Below are positions 1-8,577 of a stretch of DNA of 64,000 nt, in pieces; position 1 is the first letter of the stretch; the number at the start of each line of letters is the position of its first letter. The translations under genes and the position numbers were made by a program. Origin of the DNA: Teredinibacter haidensis (lineage in GTDB: Bacteria; Pseudomonadota; Gammaproteobacteria; Pseudomonadales; Cellvibrionaceae); assembly GCF_014211975.1 (NCBI RefSeq), contig NZ_CP060084.1:806001-870000 (forward strand). Direction: 5' to 3'. Below the pieces are notes generated by a model. It was not told where the DNA came from and ran no database searches. It was given only the letters and a program-made list of their open reading frames with translations.

Positions 1-83
1 TTGCCTTCCAGCAACCTTTTTTTTGTTTCTCAGCTTTTCTGGCACTTGTTGATCGGAAGTGAACAGCTACCGAAAACGGTTGT

Positions 84-848
84 TTAAGGTTTTAGCTCCA
101 GCCACACCGGGCAGTGATCAGAGCCCACAATCTCGTTGAATATACCGGCATCGCTGTTGTGTTCTGCTATTTCTGCCGAGCACATAAAATAATCTATTCT
201 CCATCCAACGTTTTTTGCGCGAGCGCCTGCACGATAGCTCCACCAGGAATATTTGATTTCTTCAGGGTAAAACTGACGGAAAGTATCGACAAATCCGGCA
301 TTGATATAGTTGTCCATACCGTCAATTTCCTCCTGCATGTAGCCAGCGGACTTATTGTAGTTTGGTTTGGCTCGAGCGAGATCAATGGCTTGGTGCGCAA
401 CATTCAAATCGCCACACACAATAACCGGTTTCGTCTTTTCAAGATTTTTTAAAAAGGCAAGGAAAGCGGCATCCCAACCTTGGCGGTACTCGAGACGTTT
501 TAACTCGCTGCCACTATTGGGTACGTAAACCGTTACCAGAAAATAATTGTCATATTCTGCAGTAATCACACGTCCCTCTAGGTCGTGTTCTTCTTGGCCG
601 ATATCAAAGCTGACACTAATAGGTTTTGTTCGGCTAAGAATGGCTGTGCCGGAATAACCCTTCTTTTCTGCAGAGTTTGTATAGAGGTAGTAACCGTTAA
701 TACCCTCAAGAGCTTCCTCTACCTGATCATCTTGGGCTTTGGTTTCCTGCAGGCACAAAATATCGGGTTTCATTTGGTCTAGGGAGCCGAGGAAATCTTT
801 TTTCATTACGGCGCGAATGCCGTTAACGTTCCAGGAAATAATCCGCAT
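84..848 (-). CDS. xthA: Exodeoxyribonuclease III
   Basis: A 254-residue single-domain EEP-fold nuclease, normal length for ExoIII, which is an AP endonuclease and 3'-5' exonuclease in base excision repair. Visible active-site landmarks are the N-terminal MRIISWNVNG strand (N7), LQETK with the metal-binding E35, GDLNVAH with D147 and N149, and GSDHCPVW near the C-terminus with the catalytic D/H pair. The ATG begins the conserved first strand, so the start is secure. It is chromosomal backbone, upstream of the island, and reads away from the window start. A hairpin terminator separates it from the next gene on the same strand. Confidence 0.96.
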   Translation of the reverse strand: MRIISWNVNGIRAVMKKDFLGSLDQMKPDILCLQETKAQDDQVEEALEGINGYYLYTNSAEKKGYSGTAILSRTKPISVSFDIGQEEHDLEGRVITAEYDNYFLVTVYVPNSGSELKRLEYRQGWDAAFLAFLKNLEKTKPVIVCGDLNVAHQAIDLARAKPNYNKSAGYMQEEIDGMDNYINAGFVDTFRQFYPEEIKYSWWSYRAGARAKNVGWRIDYFMCSAEIAEHNSDAGIFNEIVGSDHCPVWLELKP

Positions 849-1015
849 AGCAGTGTTCTTTTGTTGCCCGTTAGTGGTGGTTTTAATAGAAAACTAGCGC
901 GAGATTATACCCGAAAGTATTTAAAACCGTGTTTTTATATCGTTGGAGGCAGGGCTTTGGGCTAAGTGGTACAGAGCGAAAACCGGCAAGGCTTAGCGCG
1001 AATTTGTGTTAGCCG

Positions 1016-1045
1016 AAAAAAAGCCCGCTTAAAAGCGGGCTTTTT
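1016..1045 (-). terminator. Rho-independent terminator after fdxA
   Basis: A GC-rich hairpin (AAGCCCGCTT, AA, AAGCGGGCTT) is flanked by A-runs on the left and T-runs on the right, so it can act in both directions. It lies 15 bp past the fdxA stop on the minus strand, where the RNA would end in a U-tract. Confidence 0.85.
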
Positions 1046-1059
1046 AATACTGAAAAAAA

Positions 1060-1383
1060 TCACCTTTCGAGATATTGCAGCTTGCCCTCTACTCCATCCC
1101 ACTCTTCGGCATCGGCAGGAGCGTCTTTTTTCTCGGTAATATTGGGCCATACCTCAGAAAGCTCAGCGTTCAGCTCCAAAAACACTTCTTGGTCAGCAGG
1201 TAACTCGTCTTCCGAGAAAATGGCATCTACGGGGCATTCTGGCTCGCACAGGGCGCAGTCAATGCACTCGTCCGGGTGGATTACCAGGAAGTTCGGGCCT
1301 TCATAGAAACAGTCAACTGGACACACCTCTACACAATCTGTGTGTTTGCACTTAATACAGTTGTCGCCGACTACGAATGTCAT
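1060..1383 (-). CDS. fdxA: 7Fe ferredoxin FdxA
   Basis: 107 residues with the Azotobacter FdI-type layout. C9, C17 and C50 match ligands of the [3Fe-4S] cluster and C21, C40, C43 and C46 match those of the [4Fe-4S] cluster; C12 and C25 are the extra family cysteines. It is a soluble low-potential electron carrier. The Asp/Glu-rich C-terminal tail (residues ~60-107) is typical. It stands next to mutS on the same strand, an arrangement common in Pseudomonas-like gammaproteobacteria, and it ends at a clear terminator. Confidence 0.95.
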   Translation of the reverse strand: MTFVVGDNCIKCKHTDCVEVCPVDCFYEGPNFLVIHPDECIDCALCEPECPVDAIFSEDELPADQEVFLELNAELSEVWPNITEKKDAPADAEEWDGVEGKLQYLER

Positions 1384-1467
1384 GTGGGTTAACCTCTAGC
1401 TGAAAATTCCAAAGCGCGGCATTTTAGCAGGATAGTTGTGGGACGCATAGCCTCCAAATACCCGCAT

Positions 1468-4059
1468 TTAAAGTAGTTCTTTTAGCTGGTAAACGAGTTC
1501 CAAGGCTTGCCTGGGGCTTAGCTCGTCTGGGTTTATCTGCTTCAAACGTTTGTCGCTTTTACTGGGTTCTGGTGCGGAAAACAGATCTGCCTGGGGGTTG
1601 TTGTATGTCGGTTCTGGTTTGACGGCTACGATTGGCTTTGGCGCTTCGTGGCTACCGGCTTCAAGCTTGGTGAGTTGCTCTTTTGCATTATTCAGCACGG
1701 CTGCTGGAATGCCGGCTAGCTTGGCAACCTGTAGACCGTAACTGCGGCTGGCTGGGCCCGCCTGGATATTGTGCAGGAAGACAATGTTGTCATTGTGTTC
1801 GGTCGCGTCCAAATGAACATTGCGTACGGTGGGTAGTTGCTCGGGTAGGGCGGTAATCTCAAAGTAGTGTGTCGCGAAAAGCGTGTAGGCTTTTAAGTTC
1901 TCGGCTAAATGTTCGACGCATGCCCAGGCCAATGACAGGCCGTCGTAGGTGCTGGTACCGCGCCCGATTTCATCCATAAGTACTAGGCTGTTAGCCGTTG
2001 CATTGTTGAGGATGTTGGCGGTTTCCGTCATTTCCACCATAAACGTAGAGCGGCCGCCAGCAAGGTCGTCAGAAGAGCCGATACGGGTAAATATTCTGTC
2101 GACCAAGCCCATTTTGCAACTTTGGGCTGGGATATAGCTGCCCACCTGGGCGAGTAGGACAATCAGCGCAGTTTGGCGCATATAGGTGGATTTACCGCCC
2201 ATATTGGGGCCGGTAATAATAAGCATACGCTGTTGGTCATCGAGAATGACATCGTTGGGAATAAATGGGTCGTCCAGAACTTGCTCTACGACGGGGTGCC
2301 GTCCCTGCTCAATATAGATGCCGCTTTCAGACGTAAATTGGGGGCAGGCAAGGTTAAGTTGATCGGCGCGTTCAGCCAGTGTATTTAAAACATCCAATTC
2401 AGAGACGGCAGCCGCAGATATCTGTAGCGGTATCAGCTGCTCGTTTAAGGTTTCAACCAGCTGCTCATAGAGTGCTTTTTCTCTTGCCAGTGCTCTGCTG
2501 CGGGCAGAGAGGGCTTTGTCTTCAAACACTTTTAGTTCCGGCGTAATAAAACGCTCGGCATTTTTAAGGGTTTGCCTGCGAATATATTCGGCTGGCGCTT
2601 TTTCCGCCTGTGATTTACTGATCTCAATAAAATAGCCGTGAACACGGTTGTAGCCGACCTTCAGCGTACTTAACCCTGTGCGTTCGCGCTCTTGGGTTTC
2701 TAGTTTTAGCAGGAACTCTCCAGCGTTTGTGCTGATGTTTCGCAGTTCGTCGAGCTCGGAATCATAACCGTCAGCGATAACTCCTCCGTCACGCATCACC
2801 ACAGGAGGGTTTTCTACCAGGGCTTTATTCAGCTCCTCGACCAAAACCGGGAATTCGCTGATATCACCGCAGAGCTTTTGAATTTTCTCAATGCCCATTT
2901 TTCGCAGTAGGTTCTGTATTTCCGGGTAGAGGGCAATAGAGCTGAGTAAGCGCGACAGATCTCTGGGGCGTGCAGAACGCAGCGCTATACGACCGAGTAT
3001 ACGTTCAAGGTCGCCAATATGTTTTAACGTTTGCCTAAGCGTATCGTACTGATAGTTTCGCAGAAGTTCACCGATAGCTGCGTGCCTCGCTTCCAAAATC
3101 TGTTGGTCCCGCAACGGTGCGTTTAACCAGCGTCTTAGCAGGCGGCCGCCCATTGCGGTGGATGATGTATTGAGTACGCTAAAAAGGGTGTTGTCTTCTC
3201 CGCCGGTAAGATTTGTATCGATTTCGAGATTGCGGCGGGTGGCAGCATCAAGCCTTACGCTGTCGTCTGGGTTTTCTACGGTCAGACTGGATATGTGGTC
3301 TAATTCGGTGCGTTGGGTCTCCTTCGCGTAACCGAACAGGCAGCCAGCAGCGCCCAAGGCAAGAGTTAAATCGGCACAGCCAAAGCCGTCGAGGTCTTTG
3401 GTTTCGAAATGGCGGGTGAGTAGGCGAATACCGGTTTCGATATCGAACTCCCACTCTGCACGGCCTCGGAACCCGGGTCGATTACTAATCTCGCGGGGCA
3501 TAACTGTTGTTTCCTGCGCGAGAATTTCAGCGGGGCGCAGGCGCTCCACTTCTGCGATTAGCGATTCTTCACCAGAAATTTCGAAAACAAAAAAGCGGCC
3601 ACTGCCCATATCCAGGCAGGCGATACCATAGTGCTCGTCGTGACCGCAGATAGCCATTAGCCAATTATCGCGATGCTCGTCGAGCAGGGCTTCGTCACTA
3701 ATCGTGCCGGGGGTAACAACGCGAACAACTTTCCGTTCAACCGGGCCTTTGGAGGTAGCTGGGTCGCCAATTTGCTCACAGATGGCGACTGAAACGCCAA
3801 GCCGAACCAGCTTGGCCAGGTAATTTTCTGCCGCGTGGTGGGGCACTCCCGCCATCGGAATCGGTTCTCCGCCAGATTTACCCCTTGCGGTTAACGTAAC
3901 ATCCAAGAGCTTGGCGGCCTTCCTGGCATCGTCATGAAAGAGCTCATAGAAATCACCCATTCGATAAAACACCAACTCATTCGGGTGCTCGGCTTTAATA
4001 CGCAGATATTGCTGCATCATGGGGGTGTGCTGGGGCGGATTTTGTTTTGTGTTATTCAT
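1468..4059 (-). CDS. mutS: DNA mismatch repair protein MutS
   Basis: 863 residues, full MutS length. The N-terminal mismatch-recognition motif GDFYELF carries the Phe and Glu that contact the mispair. The ATPase domain has Walker A GPNMGGKST (about residue 615) and Walker B LVLMDEIGRGTSTYDG, followed by ATHYFEIT. The C-terminal LSPRQALELVYQLKELL matches the family tail that mediates tetramerisation. It recognises mismatches and recruits MutL. It is backbone; its promoter must lie in the 209 bp shared with the divergent diguanylate cyclase gene. Confidence 0.97.
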   Translation of the reverse strand: MNNTKQNPPQHTPMMQQYLRIKAEHPNELVFYRMGDFYELFHDDARKAAKLLDVTLTARGKSGGEPIPMAGVPHHAAENYLAKLVRLGVSVAICEQIGDPATSKGPVERKVVRVVTPGTISDEALLDEHRDNWLMAICGHDEHYGIACLDMGSGRFFVFEISGEESLIAEVERLRPAEILAQETTVMPREISNRPGFRGRAEWEFDIETGIRLLTRHFETKDLDGFGCADLTLALGAAGCLFGYAKETQRTELDHISSLTVENPDDSVRLDAATRRNLEIDTNLTGGEDNTLFSVLNTSSTAMGGRLLRRWLNAPLRDQQILEARHAAIGELLRNYQYDTLRQTLKHIGDLERILGRIALRSARPRDLSRLLSSIALYPEIQNLLRKMGIEKIQKLCGDISEFPVLVEELNKALVENPPVVMRDGGVIADGYDSELDELRNISTNAGEFLLKLETQERERTGLSTLKVGYNRVHGYFIEISKSQAEKAPAEYIRRQTLKNAERFITPELKVFEDKALSARSRALAREKALYEQLVETLNEQLIPLQISAAAVSELDVLNTLAERADQLNLACPQFTSESGIYIEQGRHPVVEQVLDDPFIPNDVILDDQQRMLIITGPNMGGKSTYMRQTALIVLLAQVGSYIPAQSCKMGLVDRIFTRIGSSDDLAGGRSTFMVEMTETANILNNATANSLVLMDEIGRGTSTYDGLSLAWACVEHLAENLKAYTLFATHYFEITALPEQLPTVRNVHLDATEHNDNIVFLHNIQAGPASRSYGLQVAKLAGIPAAVLNNAKEQLTKLEAGSHEAPKPIVAVKPEPTYNNPQADLFSAPEPSKSDKRLKQINPDELSPRQALELVYQLKELL

Positions 4060-4268
4060 TCGGCTTTTTGACGGTTTGGCTAATACGGATTATTCAGCAA
4101 TCACTTTGTGATGCGGCCTTCTGGGGTGGCAAGGATACAGGGTAACAATAGATAAGGGCCAGCCATAAAGTTCTGTCGTGTGGCGCAAGAAATTGCATGT
4201 TGAATAAGCTACACTTGGCATTTGTAATGCCATTAGCTTTATGGCGTGATTCTGCTTACGGATGATAG

Positions 4269-5282
4269 ATGATGATTCCCAATATGACGGATTACAGAGT
4301 AACGGCGACCCGCTATGTGGCGTTGGTTGCGGTTACGATTGTTTCGCCGTTTGTAGTAAACCATTTTTTGCAGGGACGCGTGGGCTTGGGCGTTCTCTGT
4401 TCGATTATTGTGGCTACGCTCTGTGCTAGCGGATACAAGGCCTATAAAGGAAAGCCTATATGTAATCTGTTGTTTGTGGGTTTTGTACCAACGGTAGTGC
4501 TATTGCTTGCCATATCGCTGCTTAAACAAGGTGTGACCGCTGTGTTCTGGGTCTTTCCCACCATCATGACGTTTTATCTTATGCTCTCAGAGAAGCGGGC
4601 CTGGATGGCGAATTTACTGATTTTGGTGGTGATGTCAGCCATGTCTTTCCAGTATCTGGATTTAGCCATTGCCCCCAGAGTGACGGCTTCACTGCTTTCG
4701 GTGAGCTTGTTCAGTGCAATCCTTACTCGTGTGATATCCGACCAGCAAATCCGACTGCATCGCCAAATTGTGACAGACTCGCTAACGGGCCTTACCGATC
4801 GAGTTCTACTGGCCAGTACGCTCCAATCCGCTGCTGAACATTGTCGGGATACACGCTCAATCGCGGCACTCGTTGCAGTGGATATTGATCATTTTAAATC
4901 GATAAATGATACCTATGGGCATGACGTTGGTGACGAGGTGCTTCGTCAGGTGGGTGCGGTACTTAGGAATAACGTACGTAAAGGCGACGTGGTTTTCCGC
5001 CTTGGGGGAGAGGAGTTTTTGGTATTACTCTACGATATGGCGACAAAAGAAAACCGCGCTGTAGCCGAGAAATTACGTACCGCAATCAGTGAAGTCTCAG
5101 TTATTCCGGACAGGAAAATTTCCGCCAGTTTCGGTATTGCAAATTATCGACAGTCGGAAGAATGGAAAGTCTGGATGAAGCGGGCCGACAAAAAATTGTA
5201 TGAAGCGAAAAATCGAGGTAGAAACAAGGTTATCTGTGATGTTAGCGATGTGGAGAATAGCTCAGAAGCTTGCGTTAACTGA
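4269..5282 (+). CDS. Membrane diguanylate cyclase (GGDEF)
   Basis: 337 residues. The first ~160 form about five or six hydrophobic segments with short loops, and the rest is a GGDEF domain beginning at TDSLTGLTDR. The active site reads GGEEF (about residues 246-250) and is preceded five residues earlier by RKGD, an RxxD inhibitory site, so product inhibition by c-di-GMP is expected. It makes c-di-GMP from two GTP at the inner membrane; the signal sensed by the membrane part is not evident. ATGs at 4269, 4272 and 4284 are all possible starts; none has a strong ribosome site. Confidence 0.9.
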   Translation: MMIPNMTDYRVTATRYVALVAVTIVSPFVVNHFLQGRVGLGVLCSIIVATLCASGYKAYKGKPICNLLFVGFVPTVVLLLAISLLKQGVTAVFWVFPTIMTFYLMLSEKRAWMANLLILVVMSAMSFQYLDLAIAPRVTASLLSVSLFSAILTRVISDQQIRLHRQIVTDSLTGLTDRVLLASTLQSAAEHCRDTRSIAALVAVDIDHFKSINDTYGHDVGDEVLRQVGAVLRNNVRKGDVVFRLGGEEFLVLLYDMATKENRAVAEKLRTAISEVSVIPDRKISASFGIANYRQSEEWKVWMKRADKKLYEAKNRGRNKVICDVSDVENSSEACVN

Positions 5283-5533
5283 TTTCAGCCAGTTTTTAAG
5301 GCTCGTTTGATCAGCCACCTTAAGGATGTATCCATCGAGCCTGCAGGCTAAGCTCCACGGTCCCTTGCTTGCAAAGCTGATATTACCACCCAGGGGCGTT
5401 CCACCTGCTAAAACTTTAACTTGTTAATGATGCTCTCGGTAACTAAATGCCGAGACTATCCAAATTATTCATTGTGTTGGGTTTCCGGGGGGCGGAACAA
5501 TCTATCGAATTTATCGGCACATAAATAATGGAC

Positions 5534-6001
5534 CTATGAGCCATCAATAATTTTTCGTTGTTGCTCGTGGCGGTCATTGAGTTTTCGCTGAACGTCTCGG
5601 GCGTCGTCGAGAAGCTTTTTCACACCTTCGGCATTGTACGGGCTGCTGATTACCGGCTGGTTGGATATCGGTGCGTCCGAAACTGTTGGGGTAGTGCTTC
5701 CCGGCTTCAAACCCTGAACCATATTGGTATCGGGGTCGACCACCATTTTCTCGGCTTGATCTTGCATGTGGGCCGGTGCTTCGGAGCCATAGTGAACCAC
5801 GCCGTTTTCATCTGTCCATTTATAGGCGGTGTCTTTCGCCGAAGGGAATTTGGGCTTTAAGCCTGAGAGCGACGGTGTACTGATTTCAGCATCCATCAAG
5901 CCAAAGGGTGCTTTTCCCGTCATCAGATAGAACATGTAGTTCGATACGCCAACCACTATCAACAGTGTCATAACAAGCTTTATAAGTAACTTTGCTGCCA
6001 T
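5534..6001 (-). CDS. DUF4124-type membrane-anchored protein
   Basis: 155 residues from the ATG at 6001, which follows a good purine-rich site (GGAAAGGGAA). An upstream in-frame extension is possible but overlaps pncC and has no signal. An N-terminal membrane segment (LIKLVMTLLIVVGVSNYMF) is followed by a periplasmic YKWTDENGVVHYGSEAP motif, the DUF4124 signature, and then a charged helical tail. The family function is unknown; it is common in gammaproteobacterial envelopes. It is divergent from pncC, with which it shares a short intergenic region. Confidence 0.75.
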   Translation of the reverse strand: MAAKLLIKLVMTLLIVVGVSNYMFYLMTGKAPFGLMDAEISTPSLSGLKPKFPSAKDTAYKWTDENGVVHYGSEAPAHMQDQAEKMVVDPDTNMVQGLKPGSTTPTVSDAPISNQPVISSPYNAEGVKKLLDDARDVQRKLNDRHEQQRKIIDGS

Positions 6002-6106
6002 TTCCCTTTCCAGCCTTCTTTGTGTGTCTTGTCGGCATTGTAGGATAAACGGAGCATTGACGAAATCCCGTTGCAAAATTCGACAGATTGCCCTATTTTC
6101 CGCTCC

Positions 6107-6610
6107 ATGAATAATACATTCCGCACCTCCCAGTTGGCTGAGGCCCTGGGGCATACTCTTATCGACCGCAAGCTACGTGTAGCAACCGCTGAATCCTGCA
6201 CCGGGGGAGGCGTGGCTCAGGCCATTACCGCTATTGACGGTAGCTCTCAATGGTTTGAACTGGGCCTGGTAACTTATAGCAATTCAATGAAAGAGCGCCT
6301 GCTGGGCGTGAGCCCAGCACTGCTGGAAGCACATGGTGCGGTGAGTGAAGCGGTTGTGGCATCGATGGTCGTGGGCGCGATTAAAGCGTCGGATGCAGAC
6401 ATCGCTGTAGCCATCAGTGGTATTGCCGGGCCCACGGGCGCCGTTGAAGGTAAGCCGGTAGGGACCGTATGTATTGCATGGGGTAGCCGTGATTGTATCG
6501 CTACATCAACAGAGCATTTCAACGGTGATCGCGCGCAGGTGCGGGAGCAGTCCGTGATAAGCGCACTGGAACATCTCATTTCAATACTCCAGAATAAAAA
6601 CACTGTATAA
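6107..6610 (+). CDS. pncC: Nicotinamide-nucleotide amidase (CinA C-terminal type)
   Basis: 167 residues from the ATG at 6107; a TTG at 6071 is an alternative. It is the stand-alone CinA C-terminal domain: AESCTGGGVAQAIT near the N-terminus carries the catalytic Ser, and AISGIAGPTGAVEGKPVGTV forms the conserved glycine-rich loop. It deamidates nicotinamide mononucleotide in the pyridine nucleotide salvage cycle. It lies directly upstream of recA, the usual place for cinA/pncC in Pseudomonas relatives, which confirms that the following recA is the native locus. Confidence 0.9.
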   Translation: MNNTFRTSQLAEALGHTLIDRKLRVATAESCTGGGVAQAITAIDGSSQWFELGLVTYSNSMKERLLGVSPALLEAHGAVSEAVVASMVVGAIKASDADIAVAISGIAGPTGAVEGKPVGTVCIAWGSRDCIATSTEHFNGDRAQVREQSVISALEHLISILQNKNTV

Positions 6611-6620
6611 GTATATATTA

Positions 6621-6636
6621 CTGTTTGCGCGTACAG
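6621..6636 (+). promoter_or_regulatory. LexA (SOS) box of native recA
   Basis: CTGT-N8-ACAG (CTGTTTGCGCGTACAG), the gammaproteobacterial SOS box, lies 115 bp before the recA start and overlaps the proposed -35 element. LexA bound here would repress recA until DNA damage. Because recA is split by the island, this box now controls the fragment and probably the foreign operon behind it. Confidence 0.9.
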
Positions 6637-6653
6637 TGTTTTTGCCGTATGCT
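6625..6653 (+). promoter_or_regulatory. Candidate recA promoter
   Basis: A -35-like TTGCGC (6625-6630) and a -10-like TATGCT (6648-6653) are separated by 17 bp, with the -35 inside the LexA box. The arrangement is as expected for an SOS-repressed sigma-70 promoter. Placement is by eye. Confidence 0.6.
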
Positions 6654-6750
6654 GCACTCGTACTTTGGCAAGAGACATAGCTCTCTGCGGCAATAAATGA
6701 ACAACAGCTGGCCGGATTCAGCTACAGAATGGCATAGAAAGGGGTGATTA

Positions 6751-7473
6751 ATGGACGCGAATAAAGAGAAAGCATTACAGGCCGCGCTAACGCAAATTGA
6801 CCGACAGTTCGGTAAAGGCACCGTTATGCGTATGGGTGACAAAGAGCTGGTAAAAATACCTGCAATATCTACGGGCTCGCTCGGGCTGGATGTGGCACTA
6901 GGTATCGGTGGTTTGCCAAAAGGGCGAATTGTTGAAATCTACGGCCCTGAATCTTCTGGTAAAACCACGCTTACCTTGCAGGTTATTGCCGAAGCGCAGA
7001 AAGCCGGTGGAACCTGTGCGTTCATTGATGCGGAGCATGCGCTAGACCCTATCTATGCGGGTAAATTAGGCGTGAATGTGGATGATCTGATTGTCTCTCA
7101 GCCAGATACGGGCGAGCAGGCGTTGGAAGTTGCCGATATGCTGGTGCGTTCCGGTGCGATTGATGTTCTGGTTGTGGATTCTGTCGCTGCACTTACCCCA
7201 AAAGCGGAAATTGAAGGTGATATGGGTGACCACCACGTAGGCTTGCAAGCACGCTTAATGTCCCAAGCCCTGCGTAAAATTACCGGCAATATCAAAAATG
7301 CTAACTGTCTGGCTATTTTTATTAACCAGATCCGTATGAAAATTGGTGTAATGTTTGGCAACCCATTATCTACTATTGAAAAATTGTACACACCTACTAA
7401 ATCCCTTGCTACTATTGGCCTTCAGTCCGCAAATGACGGTCTGTACAGTTCTCACCTAGCTTCAGCAGCCTAA
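6751..7473 (+). pseudogene. recA: Native recA, truncated by island insertion
   Basis: The ATG follows AAAGGGG and the first ~205 codons are standard RecA: MDANKEKALQAAL, Walker A GPESSGKT, DAEHALD, VVDSVAALTPKAEIEG, and loop L1 through QIRMKIGVMFGNP. Then the frame passes into 35 unrelated codons (from LSTIEKLY) and stops. Loop L2, the end of the core and the C-terminal domain are missing, so it should not recombine DNA. It keeps the N-terminal polymerisation helix and the ATP site, so if stable it might mix into filaments. Base composition changes at the junction. The lost 3' part is not found elsewhere in the window. Confidence 0.93.
7350..7378 (+). other. Left junction of island (attL) in recA
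   Basis: Homology to RecA codons ends after ATGTTTGGCAACCCA (7351-7365), where a native gene should continue with codons for ETTTGG. The next bases are AT-rich island DNA, with CTACTATTG at 7370-7378 repeated at 7409-7417. The crossover is therefore at or just before 7365. The exact core cannot be set without the right end, which lies outside the window. Confidence 0.8.
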
Positions 7474-7536
7474 ATTTAGCCAAAGCGTTGTAGTGAGTTG
7501 TTTAAAAAATACTTTAATTTTTGGTAGGAAATAATT

Positions 7537-8565
7537 ATGGATGCGAATAAAGAAAAAGCTTTGCAGGCTGCATTAGCTCAAATTGATCGGCAGTTTGGTA
7601 AAGGAACTGCGATGAAATTAGGTGATAAGCCTATTGAAAGAATACCTTCGGTTTCAACAGGTAGTTTGCCACTGGATATTGCCTTGGGTATAGGTGGGTT
7701 GCCTTATGGGCGTATTGTAGAGATATACGGGCCGGAATCATCTGGTAAAACAACTTTAACGCTAAGCACTATTGCGCAGGCACAAAAAAGTGGTAAGACG
7801 TGTGCATTTATTGATGCGGAGCATGCGCTTGATCCTGGTTATGCACAAAACCTTGGGGTGAATACAGACGACCTTATTGTTTCTCAACCTGATACTGGTG
7901 AACAGGCGCTTGAAGTGACTGATATGCTTGTTCGTTCTGGTGCAGTTGACCTTGTAATTATTGACTCTGTTGCAGCTCTTACGCCGAAAGCTGAAATTGA
8001 AGGTGAGATGGGCGATCATCATGTTGGCCTTCAAGCGCGTTTAATGTCGCAAGCTTTACGAAAGCTCACAGCAAATATTAAAAACGCAAATTGTTTGGTT
8101 ATTTTTATCAACCAGATCCGAATGAAGATTGGAGTTATGTTCGGGAATCCAGAGACTACATCTGGCGGCAATAGTTTAAAATTTTATGCATCTGTACGCT
8201 TGGATATTCGTCGCATAGGCTCTGTTAAAGAAGGTGACGAAGTTGTTGGAAGTGAAACTCGTATCAAGGTTGTTAAAAATAAAGTAGCCCCGCCATTTAA
8301 GCAATGTGAAACTCAAATTTTATATGGTCAAGGCTTTAATTATTTTGGCGAATTAATTGATTTGGGTGTAAAAGTTGGATTGATTGATAAAGCCGGTGCT
8401 TGGTACTCCTACAAAGGCGATAAAATAGGTCAAGGTAAAAAGAACGCAGCGGTGTTTCTAGAAGAGCATCCGGAAGCTGTTGAAGAGTTGGATAAGGCGA
8501 TTCGAGGGGAATTTTTGCAAGTGCCTAGTTCAGTGTCGCCCGATGTTGAAGAAATAGAAAGTTAA
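7537..8565 (+). CDS. recA: Island-borne complete RecA
   Basis: 342 residues, full length and with every RecA landmark: Walker A GPESSGKT, IIDSVAALTPKAEIEG, QIRMKIGVMFGNPETTSGG spanning L1/L2, and LKFYASVRLDIRR. Over the shared first 205 residues it differs from the native fragment at about 30 positions by my count, and most synonymous codons differ with a clear AT shift, so it is a diverged copy and not a recent duplication. It supplies homologous recombination and LexA cleavage in place of the broken gene. AGGA precedes the ATG. No LexA box lies between the two genes, and the next gene starts 12 bp after its stop. Confidence 0.95.
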   Translation: MDANKEKALQAALAQIDRQFGKGTAMKLGDKPIERIPSVSTGSLPLDIALGIGGLPYGRIVEIYGPESSGKTTLTLSTIAQAQKSGKTCAFIDAEHALDPGYAQNLGVNTDDLIVSQPDTGEQALEVTDMLVRSGAVDLVIIDSVAALTPKAEIEGEMGDHHVGLQARLMSQALRKLTANIKNANCLVIFINQIRMKIGVMFGNPETTSGGNSLKFYASVRLDIRRIGSVKEGDEVVGSETRIKVVKNKVAPPFKQCETQILYGQGFNYFGELIDLGVKVGLIDKAGAWYSYKGDKIGQGKKNAAVFLEEHPEAVEELDKAIRGEFLQVPSSVSPDVEEIES

Positions 8566-8577
8566 ATTCGGCTCGTA

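Noticed and set aside
7440..7447. CTGTACAG as a second LexA box before the island recA
   Set aside because: CTGT and ACAG abut with no 8-base spacer; it lies in the foreign tail of the truncated gene, so it does not fit the SOS consensus.
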